From Ursus arctos (taxonomy: Eukaryota; Chordata; Mammalia; Carnivora; Ursidae), in NCBI RefSeq assembly GCF_023065955.2, contig NW_026623078.1, positions 6,644,199-6,708,198 on the forward strand: a stretch of 64,000 nucleotides of DNA, in the 5' to 3' direction. Below are positions 18,266 through 31,369 of the stretch, in pieces. Position 1 is the first letter of the stretch. Each line of letters starts with the position of its first letter. The notes under the pieces were generated by a model. That model worked only from the letters and a program-made list of their open reading frames with translations. It had not been told where the DNA came from and made no database searches. The position numbers and the translations under genes are program-made.

Positions 18266-20590
18266 TTTTTTTATTAATATTTTTATTATATTATCTTAGT
18301 CACCATACAGTACATCCCTAGTTTTTGATGTAAAATTCCATGATTCGTTACTTGTGTATAATACGCAATGCACCATGCAATACGTGCCCTCCTTAATACC
18401 CATCACCAGCCTATCCCATTCCCCCACCCCCTCCCCTCTGAAGCCCTCAGTTTGTTTCCCAGAGTCGATAGTCTCTCATGGTTCATTCCCCCTTCTGTTT
18501 ACCCCCCCTTTCTTCTTCCCTTTCTTCTCCTACTGATCTTCCTACTTCTTATGTTCCATAAATGAATGAAACCATATGATAATTGTTTTTCTCCACTTGA
18601 CTTATTTCACTTGGCATTATCTCCTCCAGTCACATCCATGTTGCAGCAAATGTTAAGAAATCGTTCTTTCTGATGGCCAAGTAACGTTCCATGGTATATA
18701 TAGACCACATCTTCTTAATCCAGTCATCTGTTGAAGGGCATCTCGGCTCCTTCCACAATTTAGCTATTGTGGACAATGCTGCTATGAACATTGGGGTGCA
18801 AATGGCCCTTCTCTTCACTTCGTCTGTATCTTTGGGGTAAATACCCAGTAGTGCAATTGCTGGCTCCTAGGGTAGCTCTATTTTTAACTTTTTAAGGGAC
18901 CTCCACACTGTTTTCCAGAGTGGCTGTACCAACTTGCATTCCCACCAACAATGTAAGAGGGATCCCCTTTCTCCACATCCTCTCCAGCAATCGTTGTTTC
19001 CTGCCTTGTCAATTTTTGCCATTCTAACTGGCGTAAGGTGGTATCTCAGTGTGGTTTTGATTTGAATTTCCCTGATGGCTAAGGATTTTGAACATTTTTT
19101 CAAGTGTCTGTTAGCCATTTGTATGTCTTCATTGGAAAAGTGTCTATTCATATCTTCTGCCCATTTTATGATTTGTTTATTTGTTTCTTGTGTATTCAGT
19201 TTGAGAAGTTCTTTGTAGATCTTGGATACCAGTCTTTTATCTGTAGTGTCATTTGCAAATATCTTCTCCCATTCCGTGGGCTGCCTCTTAGTGTTTTTGA
19301 CTGTTTCCTTGGCTGTGCAGAAACTTTTTATCTTGATGAATTCCCACAAGTTCATTTTATCTTTTGTTTCTCTTACCTTTGGAGATGTGTCATGAAAAAA
19401 GTTGCTGTGGCCGATGTCATAGAGATAGCAGCCTATGTTCTCCTCTAGGATTTTGATGGATTCCTGTCTCACATCGAGGTCTTTCATCCATTTGGAGTTT
19501 ATATTTGTGTATGGTGTGAGAGAGTGGTCAAATTTCATTCTTTTTCATGTAGCTGTCCAATTTTCCCAGCACCATTTATTGAAGAGACTGTCTTGTTTCC
19601 ACTGGATGTTTTTTCCTTCTTTGTCAAAGATTAGCTGCCCAAAGAGCCAAGGGTTAATTTCTGGGTACTCTATTCTGTTGCACTGGTCTATGTGTCTGTT
19701 TTTGTGCCAGTATCATGCTGTCTTTGTGATCCCAGCTTTGTACTATAACTTGAAATCTGGCAATGTGATGTCCCCAGCTTTATTTTTCCTCTTCAACAAT
19801 TCCTTGGGGATTCGGGGCCTTTTCTGTTTCCACACAAATTTAAGGGCTGTTTGTTCCAGTTCTTTGAAAAATGTCATTGGTATTTTGATCAGGATAGCAT
19901 TGAAAGTGTAGATTGCTCTGGGTAGCATAGACATTTTAACTATGTTAAGTCTTCTGATCCATGAGCATGGAATATTTTTCCATCTTTTTGTGTCTTCAAT
20001 GTCTTTCAAGAGTGATTTGTAGTTTCTAGAATGTAAATCCTTTACATCTGTGGTTAAGTTAATTCCAAGATAACGTATGATTTTTTGTGCTATTGTAAAT
20101 GGAATGGATTCTTAATTTCTCTTTCTTCAGTCTCATTGTTCATGTATAGAAATGCAACTGATGGGGCGCCTGGGTGGCTCAGTCATTAAGCATCTGCCTT
20201 CGGTTCAGGGCGAGATCCCGGCATTCTGGGATCGAGCCCCACATTAGGCTCCTCCGCTGGGAGCCTGCTTCTTCCTCTCCCACTCCCCCTGCTTGTGTTC
20301 CCTCTCTCACTGGCTGTCTCTATCTCTGTCAAATGAATAAATAAAATCTTTAAAAAAAAAAAGAAATGCAACTGATTTCTGAGCATTGATTTTGTATCCC
20401 GCCACATTACTGAATTGCTCTATAACTTCTAGTAGTTTGGGGGTGGATTCTTTTGGGTTTTCCATATACAGTATCATGTCATCTGCGAAGAGAGACAGTT
20501 TGACTTCTTCGTTGCTGATTTGGATACCTTTTATCCCTTTTTGTTGTCTGATTGCTATTGCAAGGACTTCTAGTACTATGTTGAATAATA
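18266..20590 (-). mobile_element. 5'-truncated young LINE-1 (about 2.1 kb plus a SINE)
   Basis: From its A-tail side ('ttattatattatcttagtca') through the 3' UTR and the ORF2 C-terminal half to a 5' truncation at 'ctatgttgaataata'. ORF2 pieces can be read in reverse: 18630-18818, 18867-19538 (with the C-x3-C knuckle region) and 19743-20009, separated by stops or frameshifts. A Can-SINE sits at 20163-20361. The target duplication is not clear. Confidence 0.93.
20163..20361 (+). mobile_element. Can-SINE with 15-bp duplication
   Basis: Flanks 'agaaatgcaactgat' at 20148-20162 and 20362-20376. Head 'ggggcgcctgggtggctcag', a good match to the young bear-type subfamily. It inserted in the young truncated L1, so it is younger than that L1. 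Confidence 0.97.
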
Positions 20591-20762
20591 ATGCCTCTGA
20601 CCATTTTTAATCATTTTTTTTTGCTATTGAGTTCTGAGTTCTTCATATATTTTGGATATTAACTCTTTATTAGATATATAATTTGAAAATATTCTCTCCC
20701 ATTCTTTAGGTTACCTTTCCATTTTGTTATTTTCTTTTGCTTTTAAGAGGCTTTTTTGGTTT

Positions 20763-20934
20763 GAGCATCTGGGTGGCTCAGTCAGTTAAGTGTCTGCCTT
20801 TGGCTCATGTCATGATCTCTGGGTCCTGGGATTGAGCCCCGCATCGGGCTTCCTGCTCAGTAGGGAGTCTGCTTCCCTCTCTCTCTGCCGCTTGCCACTG
20901 CTCATTCTCTGTCTCTCAGATATATAAATAAAAT

Positions 20935-20938
<4 letters not shown>
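20763..20938 (+). mobile_element. Can-SINE
   Basis: Head 'gagcatctgggtggctcagt', box B 'ggtcctgggattgagcccc'. The tail passes into a (TA)n run. Flanks 20745-20762 and 20988-21005 ('aagaggctttt...gttt') are nearly identical. Confidence 0.94.

Positions 20939-20987
<49 letters not shown>
20939..20987. repeat. (TA)n microsatellite in a SINE tail
   Basis: About 24 TA units directly continue the AATAAAATC tail of the preceding SINE. Confidence 0.98.
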
Positions 20988-20992
<5 letters not shown>

Positions 20993-21275
20993 GGCTTTTT
21001 AGTTTGACACAGTCCCACTTACTTAATTTTGCTTTGTTGCTTGGGCTTTTGCTATCATGCCCAGAAAATTGCTGTGAAGACTAATATCAAGGAACTTCTT
21101 CCCTGTTTTTACTTCTACTTTTATAGTTGCAGTCTTAAATTTGAATCTTTAATCCATCTTGAGTTAATTTTTGTATGTTATAAGATAGGAGTCCAATATT
21201 ATCTTTCTGCATGAGGTTCTTCAATTTTCCCAGCATGATGTGTTGAAGAGACTTTACCAGTTTCCTTTGTTTGGT

Positions 21276-21837
21276 TTACATCAAACTTAGACCTAAGTTA
21301 GCAAACACAGAATGAAGTTGATCTGCCAGAACTTCCTTAATTTAGTGTAGAAGATATTCAAAGGCTGAGGGAGACTGCAATGCTGCTCACTTGTTTCCAA
21401 CCATGTTCCCCATGAAAATCCAGAGGACGATCCCTTCACGAAGGCTATAAAAAATAAAATCATGAAGGAAGTTCTAGCATTCTGGAAAAGCTCTATAACT
21501 GTTATTTGCTGTAGGCCAAGAATGACAGCACTGGTCTCAAACTTGGCTCCCTGAATTCAATAAGGATGATGGGATAACTGGGGTATCAGTGGTCAAGTGG
21601 CAGCACTTAATGGCCAGACATAAAATGGGTGTCATACCATAATAAGCAAATAAAATACTTTGACCTGACAACAACTCTGGCATTAGATAACTAATCATGG
21701 TGTTTCTAGAACTGAAAAAAGTGGGTAGCCATTAACAGTCTTACTTGATTTGTATGAACAGAAAATCTCTATGTCTGGTGAAAAAAAATCTGACAAATAA
21801 GAGCAATAGAGATTCACATTGTCTTAAGAATTTCCAG
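21276..21837. repeat. Unclassified repeat copy 2 and probable upstream part of the ERVL remnant
   Basis: 21285-21400 is the inverted counterpart of 12562-12700. From about 21450 the text ('gataactggggtatcagtgg', 'gtcataccataataagcaaa') continues, after the inserted L1, into the ERVL-like sequence at 23850. The target-site duplication of that L1 (21826-21837) shows the two parts were contiguous. Family of the 21285-21400 part is uncertain. Confidence 0.5.
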
Positions 21838-23849
21838 AAGAAGTCAAAATGTCTCTCTTCGCAGATGACATGATACTCTATTATGGAAAACCCAAAAGAA
21901 TCCACTCCCAAACTATTAGAAGTTATAGAGCAATTCAGTAAGGTGGCGGAATACAAAATCAATGCTCAGAAATCAGTTGCACTTCTATACACGAATAATG
22001 AGACTGAAGAAAGAGAAATTAGGGAATCCATCCCATTTATAATAGCAACAAAAACCATACATTGCCTTGAAATTAACTTAACCAGAGACGTAAAGGATCT
22101 ATATTCTAGAAACTACAAATCACTCTTGAAAGACATTGAGGAAGACACAAAAAGATGGAAAAATATTACATGCTCATGGATCGGAAGAATTAACATAGTT
22201 AAAATGTCCATGCTACCCAGAGCAATCTACACTTTCAGTGCTATCCCGATCTAAATACCAATGACATTTTTCAAAGAACTGGAACAAATAGTCCTTAAAT
22301 TTGTATGGAACCAGAAAAGACCCCGAATCCCCAAGGAACTGTTGAAAAGGAAAAACAAAGCTGGGGGCATCACAATGCCGGATTTCAAGCTGTACTACAA
22401 AGCTGTGATCACAAAGACAGCATGATACTGGCACAAAAAGACACATAGACAATGGAACGGAATAGAGTACCCAGAAATGGACCCTTGGCTCTTTGGGCAA
22501 CTAATCTTTGATAAAGCAGGAAAAACATCTGGTGTAAAAAAGACAGTCTCTTCAACAAATGGTGCTCGGAAAATTGGACAGCTACATGCAAAAGAATGAA
22601 ACTTGACCACTCTCTCACACCATACACAAAGATAAACTCCAAATGGATGAAAGACCTCGATGTGAGACAGGAATACATCAAAATCCTAGAGGAGAACATA
22701 GGCAGCAACCTCTACGACATCGGCCACAGCAACTTTTTTCATGACACATCTCCAAAGGCAAGAGAAACAAAAGATAAAATGAACTTGTGGGAATTCATCA
22801 AGATAAAAAGTTTCTGCACAGCCAAGGAAACAGTCAAAAACACTAAGAGGCAGCCCACGGAATGGGAGAATATATTTGCAAATGACACTACAGATAAAAG
22901 ACTGGTATCCAAGATCTACAAAGAACTTCTCAAACTGAATACACGAGAAACAAATAAACAAATCATAAAATGGGCAGAAGATATGAACAGACACTTTTCC
23001 AATGAAGACATACAAATGGCTAACAGACACTTGAAAAAATGTTCAAAATCATTAGCCATCAGGGAAATTCCAATCAAAACCACACTGAGATACCACCTTA
23101 CGCCAGTTAGAATGGCAAAAATAGAGAAGGCAAAAAACAACAATTGTTGGAGAGGATGTGGAGAAAGGGGATCCCTCCTACATTATTGGTGGGAATGCAG
23201 GTTGGTGCAGCCCCTCTGGAAAACAGTGTGGAGGTCCCTTAAAAAGTTAAAAATTGAGCTACCCTATGACCCATCCATTGCACTACTGGGTATTTACCCC
23301 AAAGATACAGAGGTAGTGAAGAGAAGGGCCATATGCACCACAATGTTCATAGCAGCATTGTCCACAATAGCCAAAGCGTGGAAGGAACCAAGATGCCCTT
23401 CAACAGATGACTGGTTTAAGAAGATGTGGTCCATATATACAATGGAATATTACTCAGCTATCAGAAAGAACGAGTTCTCAACATTTGCTGCAACATGGAC
23501 ATAATGCTAAGTGAAATAAGTCAAGCAGAGAAAGAGAATTATCATATGATTTCTCTCATCTATGGGACATAAGAACTAGGAAGATCAGTAGGGGAAGAAA
23601 GGGATAAAGAAAGGAGGGGTAATCAGAAAGGGAAGGAAACATGAGAGACTATGGACTATGAAAAACAATCTGAGGGCCTCAGAGGGGAGGGCGGTAGGGG
23701 AATGGGATAGACCGGTGATGGGTAGTAAGGAGGGCACATATTGCATGGTGCACTGGGTGTTATACGCATCTAATGAATCATCGAACTTCACATCGGAAAC
23801 CAGGGATGTACTGTATGGTGACTAATATAATAAAAAAACATTAAAAAAA
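21838..23849 (+). mobile_element. 5'-truncated young LINE-1 (about 2.0 kb)
   Basis: Begins just before the reverse-transcriptase 'LFADDMIL' motif and runs to the 3' end with A-tail. Flanked by a 12-bp duplication ('aagaatttccag' at 21826-21837; 'aagaatttacag' at 23850-23861). ORF2 C-terminal half is recognisable but broken: an insertion right after the FADD motif, a stop at about 22252, a further shift near 22540, and an early stop near 23504 that removes the final residues. The longest open part is 302 codons (22596-23504) and contains the C-terminal cysteine motif. Not a host gene. Confidence 0.95.
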
Positions 23850-25370
23850 AAGAATTTACAGACTTGAGCGAGTAAACAAATAGAGGTCTTTGTATAAAAA
23901 TAAGACTGGGTCTCCTTGAAGAAGGACCTTAGTACAGGGCAAAACAATATACACTGCAAATATTTCTCATAGATTTTCCTAAAGCTAGTATCATTTACCA
24001 GAGTGACTGTAAATCACAGAAAGAGAATTAATCAGACTTTTGGGCAATTTCTGGATGCTAGCTGTGAATTTACACTAATTCCTAGAGACTCAAAATACTA
24101 CTGTCGTCCACCAGTTGGAGGAAGGTCTAGTGGAGAGATTAAGTGAAGGGAATTTTGCTTGGTTCTGTCTCACAGTAGGCCCAGCAGGTCCCAACCCATT
24201 CAGGTTATTTCAAGAGTTCTTAAATTCATGGCTGGAAGAGACATGCACAGCAAATGGAAAAATCTTTGCATTGGATCTCTAATACATGGGGTATTATGAG
24301 TATTGTATGAGCTATTATAGTATTAGTGGCCTAGTAAAAGCCACTAGAACTGTCTCTTCATACAAAAAGAGAAAATTAGAAACAATACCAAATTCCTGGA
24401 GCAATTTCAGAGATCAGTGACACCACTGTGGACTTCAAAGGTGTAAGACTGGTGATTCCTACCATATCCTCATTAAAATCACCTATTAGCCTATGCAGAA
24501 GTCAAATGGATCTTGGGGAAAGACAGTTGATGAAGTGGTAATTTAATTGCAACTTCTGTTCTAGATGCATTTAATTGCTCTGATACCTGGTAGGCAGCTA
24601 TTAATCTAGCAAATAGTTTTTTCTCTATACCTATTAGCAAGGATCATCATAAGCAGTTTGCTTTCAACAGCCAGAGCCAAAAATAAACATTCACTGTCCT
24701 ATCCTAGAGTACACCAGCATTCCAAGTCATATGTTATAATCTAATCTCCAAGGAACTTTATTGCTTCTCCATTCCAAAGAACATCATTATATTGTTAGTG
24801 TGTCAATTGGACCTGCTGAGCAAAAAGTAGCAACTACTCTAGATACCTTGGTAGGATATACATGTATATCATAGAATGGAAAATACATCTCAAAAATATT
24901 CATGGGGCTGTCACCTCAGTGAAATTTCTAGAAGTATAGTGGTCTGAGGATGGCCAAGATATCTTATACAAAGCGGGCAAGTTGTCTTATCTTGTACTAC
25001 TGTATCTACCACCAATAAAAAGGTGTAATTCTCTGTGCCACTTAATATTTTGGAGGTAACATATGCCTCATTTTGGCTTAATATTGCAATTTAATAATCA
25101 AGTAACTTAAATATTTCCAGTTTTGAATAAGGTATAGAACCAGAGAAGGCTCAACAGAAGTTTCAGACGGTCTTGAAAGCTTCTCTGACAGTTTGTCCCT
25201 CTGATTCGGCAAATACATAAAGACCCTATAACATACAGGAACACGGAATGATGCCTTGGGAAGTTCCCTATGGGTGAATCACAACTGCAGACCTTTAGAC
25301 TTTGGGCCACATTACCTTCTCTCTCCACCCACACCTAGAACCTCATAAGGAGTTACCTCTGAAGAAGTTG
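23850..25370 (+). pseudogene. ERVL-type endogenous retrovirus pol remnant
   Basis: Nucleotide sequence corresponds to the reverse-transcriptase and following part of ERVL (HERV-L-like) pol. Examples are the block around 24600-24690 ('gcaaggatcatcataagcag'), 'ttggacctgctgagcaaaaa' at about 24807, and the 'gtgaatcacaactgcagacc' block at about 25275. It is an old copy: no open frame longer than about 75 codons, several deletions, and the catalytic aspartate pair of the reverse transcriptase is not conserved (24787-24800). No LTR or env was recognised nearby. The family call rests on remembered consensus and should be checked. Confidence 0.75.
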
Positions 25371-26147
25371 ATTGAAAAAGAAAAAAATAGGGCTTTCTTT
25401 AATACATGGCTTTTCATGATTTGCTAGTAGTATTGGCATTTACTACAGGATAAATTCTTTGTTTTATTGAAATGCCCCTTACATCTAACATTTTATATCA
25501 AAATGTCTAACATTTCTGGACCTCAAACACAAATACCAGTAGCTTTGGTTGTCATCCTCACTACTAAAAACATCTCCCACCAAATTTAAGAAAATTTTAT
25601 GGTAGGCAATTGCTAATAGTTCTTTCACTAATTGTTACTGTTACTTATCTACCGACTTTTCTTTCCACCAGACAGAGCCCCATAGAGGTTATGTTCTCTC
25701 GTTCACAGAGCATTCTTTATGCACCAGTTAATCATGGCATTGGTATTATCGTACCAGATTTTCTCTCTCGAGTTAAAATAATCAAACACCTATAAATTGC
25801 CACAAGGGGGCACCCGACACTACTCAAAATTTGCAGCCATAATTATTTAGGTTTATTTAAGGGTAACTCCTCAAAATAAATATTCCTGGAGACGTACAGC
25901 TAAATTTTGGACCATCAAAATTACATCAGAAATCTCTTATTCTTGGTTATTTATAGAATAAGAACAATGCAAGGCCTAGGTTAGTTCATGCTTGAACTGC
26001 TTCTGTATCCATTCAAACTTCTAAGGAGACTTCCTTACCATAAACTTGATCAGTGTTTACCAATGGAATTCTTTGTGTTTAATTAATAGACCTTATTTTT
26101 TATAATAGTTTTATTTTTTAATTTTAATTTTAATTTTAATTTTTTAT
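25371..26147. other. No gene recognised
   Basis: AT-rich DNA without a recognisable gene. It may hold further decayed ERVL sequence at its left end, which I cannot confirm. The right end is a (TTTTAA)n tract belonging to the next L1. Confidence 0.5.
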
Positions 26148-26747
26148 GTAAAGTTTGATGATTCATTAGTTGTGTATAACACCCAGTGCACCATGCAGTA
26201 CGTGCCCTCCTTACTACCCATCACCAGCCTATCCCATTTCCCCACCTCCCTCCCCTCTGAAGCCCTCAGTTTGTTTCTCAGAGTCCATAGTCTCTCATGC
26301 TTCATTCCCCCTTCTGATTACCCCCCTTTCTTTATCCCTTTCTTCTCCTACCGATCTTCCTAGTTCTTATGTTCCATAGATGAGAGAAACCATATGATAA
26401 TTGTCTTTCTCTGCTTGACTTATTTCACTTAGCACTATCTCCTACAGTGCCGTCCATGATGCAGCAAATGTTGAGAAATTGTTCTTTTTGATATCTGAGT
26501 AATATTCCATTGTATATATGGACCACAACTTCTTAATCCAGTCATCTGTTGAAGGGCATCTCGGTTCCTTCCACGATTTAGCTATTGTGGACAATGCTGC
26601 TATGAACATTGGGGTGCATATGGCCCTTCTCTTCACTACATCTGTATCTTTGGGGTAAATACCCAGTAGTGCAATGGCTGGATCATAGGGTAGCTCAATT
26701 TTTAACTTTTTAAGGGACCTCCACACTGTTTTCCAGAGTAGCTGTAC
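26110..26747 (-). mobile_element. L1 fragment truncated at both ends, with a patterned tail
   Basis: Minus-strand young-type L1 3' UTR and ORF2 end. On the plus strand it begins at 'tgtaaagtttgatgattcat', lacking the usual last ~50 nt of the element. It is preceded by 'attttaattttaattttaat', a patterned (TTAAAA)n-like tail on the minus strand. It ends at 'tttccagagtagctgtaca'. The C-terminal ORF2 part (26442-26816 in reverse) has a few substitutions. Confidence 0.9.
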
Positions 26748-27640
26748 AGATTCACAGTAAAAGTGGGCAGAAAGTACATAGTTCCTACATAACTTCTTAA
26801 CACCTGCACACACCAAACTTCCCCACCATCACATCAAATGCTATGTTTCATAATGATCAATGAAAAACATTGACACATTATCGACCAAAGTGCATACTTT
26901 ACATTAGGGTTTACTCTTGATGTTGTATATTTTATGGGTTTTGACAAATATATAATTACATATATCCACTCTGATAGCATCATTCAGAACAGTTTCACTG
27001 CCTTAAAAATGCCCTCTGTTCCACCTATTGTCCCTTCCTTTCTTCCTCCAACACTGATCTTTTTCCTTCCTACAGAGTTTTACCTTTTACAGGATGTGAT
27101 ACAGTTGGAATCATACAACATATAGCTTTTTCAGATTGGCTTAATCCACATAGTAATAAAATTTTAAGATTCTTCCATGTCTTTCTGTGGATTGATAGTT
27201 CATTTATCTTTAGCACTGAAGAATATTCCATTGTATAGATATTTCACAGTTTGTTTATGCATCTACCTGTGGAAGGGTAGATTGGTTGCTTTCAGTTTGT
27301 GCAATTATTAATAAAGCTCTATAAACATTCATTGCAGGTTTTTGTGTAGACATAAGTTTTCAACTCATCTGGGAAAATACCAAGGTGCATAATTACTGGA
27401 TGGCATGTTGAGAGTATATGTACTTTTGTAAGAAACTGCCAAACTGTTTTCCAAAGTGGTCGTACCATTACTCATACTTACCAGCAAAGAAAGAGAGCCC
27501 TGCTGTTCTACATCCTCATAAGCATTTGGTATCACCGATGTTTTGAATTTTGGCCATTCTAATAGGTGTATAGTGGTATCACATTGTTTTATTTTACAAT
27601 TCCCTGATGATGAATGACGTTGAGCATCTTTTTATACTCA
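26748..27640 (-). mobile_element. Old LINE-1 3' UTR and ORF2 end
   Basis: Plus strand contains 'gacaaatatataattacata', 'tgaagaatattccattgtat', 'gttttcaactcatctgggaa' and 'gccattctaataggtgtata', the reverse of an ancient L1 3' end. No open frame remains. Confidence 0.8.
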
Positions 27641-28162
27641 TTTTCTTAACTCTTCCTATCTCATAATTTATGTTTACTTTTTCCAGCTTAATTGAGGTAT
27701 AAATGAAACTTAAAATTGTATATATTTAAGCTGTACAACATGACATTTTGATATACATATACACTGTGAAATGATTATCATATCAGGCTATTAATATATC
27801 ACCTCAGTTACCTTTGCATGTATATGTGTGGGGGAGGAGAACACTTAAGTCATACTCAGTCTGTTAGCAAATTTCATTTATACAATACAGTATCATTACT
27901 AGTCACCCTGCTGTATATCAGATCTTCAGAACTTATTCATCCTAAGTAACTTTAACTTTGCTCCTTTTGACCAACATCTGCCTATTTCCTCTAATCCCTG
28001 GACCCTGGCAACTGTTGGTTCTTCTATTGGTTCAAAATTTTTAGATTCCACATATAAGTGACATCAAATAATATTTCACTTAGCATAGTATCCTCTGGGT
28101 TCATCCATGTTGTCACAAATAATAGGATTTCCTTCTTTTTTGAAGCTGAATAATATTCCATT

Positions 28163-28200
28163 CTGTGTGTGTGTGTGTGTGTGCACGTGTGCGTGTGCAC
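28163..28200. repeat. Imperfect (GT)n microsatellite
   Basis: About 18 GT/GC units ('ctgtgtgtgtgtgtgtgtgt' then 'gcacgtgtgcgtgtgcac') in the L1 3' part. Confidence 0.95.
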
Positions 28201-29564
28201 ATGTATGTGCCACATTTTTGTTACCTATTCACCCATCAAAAGACACTTAGGTTGTTTCCATATCTTGGCTACTGTGAATAATGCTGCAAAAAACATGAGA
28301 ATGCTGTCATCTCTTCAAGATACTGATATGGTAGTTCTACTTTTAATTTTTAAGGAACTTCCATACTGTTTTCCATGACAGCTATACCAATCTACATTCC
28401 CACCAACAATGTGCAAGAGTCCCTTGTCTACATTCTTGCAAACACTTGTCTTTTGCCTTTTTGATAATAGCCATTCTAATAACTGTGAAGTGATATATCA
28501 CTGTGGTTTTCATTTGTATTTCACTGATGATTAGTGATATTGGCCACCTTTTTATATACCTGCTAACCATTAGTAAGTCTCCTTTTGAGAAATATCTCTT
28601 CAAGACATTTGCCCATTTTTTAATCAAGTTATTTATTTTCCATCTGTTGAGTTGTAGGTGTTCCTTATATACTTAGATGGCTATTAACCCCTTACCAGAC
28701 TCACAGTTTGCAAGTATTTTCTTCCCATTCCATGAGTCGTCTCTACAAACTGTTGATTGTTTTCATCACTGTGCAAAAGCTTTTTAGTTTGATACAATCC
28801 CATTTGTCTATTTTTTGTCTTTATTGCTTAAACTTTTGGTGTCATATATTTATAAATCATGCATAGACCAATGTCAAGAAGCTTTTCCTTATCTTTTCTT
28901 TTAGTACTTGCCCTGATTTTATAGTTTGTGCTAAGTCTTTAATCCATTTTGAGGTTTTTTTTTTAATCAGGTATGAAATAAAGATCAAATTTCATTATTC
29001 TGCATGTGATATCCAATTTTCCCAACACCATTTATTGAAGAGACAATCCTTTCCCTATTGTATATCATTGGTGGCTTTGTCAAAGATTACTTGGCCATAT
29101 ATCTTTGGTTGTATTTCTGGGCTCTCTATTCAAATGGTCCATTTGTCTGTTTTTATGCTAATACCTTACTGTTTTGATTACTACAGCTCTGTAATACAAT
29201 TTGAAATCAGACAATGTGATGCCTCTCGTTTTGTTCTTCTTGCACAATATTGCTTTGGTTATTTAGGATCTTTTGTGGTTCCACACAAATTTTAGGATTA
29301 TTGTTTTTCCATTTCTGTGAAAAATGCCATTGGAATTTTGATAGGATTGCACTGAATCTACAGATAACTTTGGGGAGTATGGACATTTTAACAATATTAA
29401 TTTTTCCAATCCATGAACATGAGGTGTCTTTACATTTATTAGTGTCTTTTTCAATTTCTTTCATCACTGACTTAAAATTTTCAGTGAACAGATCTTTCAC
29501 CTACTTGGTTAAATTTATTCCTAAGTATTTCAGATTGTTTGATGGCATTTTAAATAGTTTTTGT

Positions 29565-29755
29565 GGGGCACCTGGTGACTCAGTTAAGTGTCCGACTCTT
29601 GATCTTGGCTCAGGTCATGATCTTAAGGTTGTGAGATCAAGCCCCACATCCAACTCTGCACTCAATGTGGAGTCTGCTTGAGATTCTCCCTCTCCCTCTG
29701 TCACTCCCCTCACTTGCATGTTCAACTCTCTCTCTAAAACTAATAAAATTTTTAA
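29565..29755 (+). mobile_element. Can-SINE, older type
   Basis: Head 'ggggcacctggtgactcagt', box B-like 'gttgtgagatcaagcccc', tail 'ctaataaaatttttaaata'. Flanks 'taaatagtttttgt' (29551-29564) and 'taaatagttttgtt' (29756-29769). Confidence 0.94.
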
Positions 29756-30231
29756 ATAAATAGTTTTGTTAGTATATAGAAATGGAAGTGATTTTGTATG
29801 TCAATTTTGTATCTTGCAACTTTATTGAATTCATATATTACTTCTAACAGTTTTTTTTGTGGTGTCTTTAGGCTATTCTCATATAACATCACAACATCTG
29901 CAAATAGAGACGCTTTTATTTCTTCTTTTCTGATTTGGATGAACTTTATTTCTTTTTCTTTTTTAACTGCTCTGGCTTAACTATGTATAATAAAAGTGGC
30001 AAGAAAGCATCACTGTCTTATTCCTGATCTTAGAAGAAAAGCTTTCAGCTTTGGTATTAGAGTAATGCTGTTCCAGTGGAATGAGTTTGAGAATATTCAC
30101 TCCTCTTCAGTTTTTTAGAAGAGTTTGAAAAGGATTGCTATTAAGTTTTCTTTAAATATTTGGTAGAATTAACCAGTGAAGCTATCTCATCCTGGGCTTT
30201 TTTTTATGGAAGGTTTTTGGTTACTGATTTA

Positions 30232-31152
30232 TTTTTTATTATATTATATTAGTCACCATACAGTACATCCCTAGTTTTTGATGTAAAGTTCCATGATTCG
30301 TTACTTGCATATAACACCCAGGTCACCATGCAATATGTGCCCTCCTTAATACCCATCACCAGCCTATCCCATTCCCCCATGCCCCTCCCCTCTGAAGCCC
30401 TCAGTTTGTTTCCCAGAGTCCATAGTCTGTTATGGTTCATTCCCCCTTCTGTTTACCCCCCCCTTTCTTCTTCCCTTTCTTCTACCAAATTTCCTACTTC
30501 TTATTTTCCATAAATGAGTGAAACCATATGATAATTGTCCTTCTCTGGTTGACTTATTTTGCTTAGCATTATCTCCTACAGTCCTGTCCATGTTGCAGCA
30601 AATGTTGAGAAATCGTTCTTTTTGATGGCTGAGTAATATTCCATTGTATATATGGACCACATCTTCTTAATCCAGTCATCTGTTGAAGGGCATCTCAGCT
30701 CCTTCCATGATTTAGCTATTGTGGAAAATGCTGCTATGAACATTGGGGTGCAAATGGCCCTTCTCTTCACTTCGTCTGTATCTTTGGGGTAAATACCCAG
30801 TAGTGCAATGGCTGGCTCCTAGGGTAGATCAATTTTTAACTCTTTTCCACACTGTTTTCCAGAGTGGCTGTACCAACTTGCATTCCCACCAACAATGTAA
30901 GAGGGATCCCCTTTCTCCACATCCTCTCCAACAATTGTTGCTTCCTGCCTTGTCAATTTTTGCCATTCTAACTGGTGTAAGGTGGTATCTCAAGGTGGTT
31001 TTGATTTGAATTCCCCTGATGGCTAATGATTTTGAACATTTTTTCATGTGTCTGTTAGCCCTTTGTATGTCTTCATTAGAAAAGTGTCTGTTCATATCTG
31101 CTGCCCATTTTATGATTTGTTTATTTGTTTCTTGTGTATTGAGTTTGAGAGA
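30232..31152 (-). mobile_element. 5'-truncated young LINE-1 (0.92 kb) in an old LINE-1
   Basis: Flanked by the 11-bp duplication 'ttactgattta' at 30221-30231 and 31153-31163. Contains the complete 3' UTR and the ORF2 end with the cysteine motif (30829-31095 in reverse), with a small deletion near 30842. Same sense as the host L1. Confidence 0.95.
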
Positions 31153-31369
31153 TTACTGATTTAATCTTTCTCATTATTGGTCTACTCAAATTTTGTTATT
31201 TCTTTATGATTCAGTCTTCATAAGTCATATATTTCTAGAAATTTGTCTATTTTTCTAGGTTATCCAATTTGTTACAATATCATTTTTCATAAGTAATCAT
31301 TGTCATCCTTTGTATTTCTGTATTATCATTTACAGTGTCCTCTTTCATTTGTAATTTTATTTGTATCTT

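Larger units (their letters stand above)
18196..21275 (-). mobile_element. Old LINE-1 ORF2 3' fragment, split by a younger L1
   Basis: 18196-18261 ('tctgtgcgtctttttagaaa...aatcccctgccc') and 20591-21275 ('tttttgctattgagttctga' onward to 'cccagcatgatgtgttgaag') are two adjacent parts of an old L1 ORF2 C-terminal region in reverse. They were separated by the minus-strand L1 at 18266-20590. A further Can-SINE lies at 20763. No open frame. Confidence 0.85.

Noticed and set aside
22596..23504. 302-codon open frame that could be taken for a host gene
   Set aside because: It is the C-terminal part of L1 ORF2, with the typical cysteine motif, in a 5'-truncated insertion flanked by a duplication.
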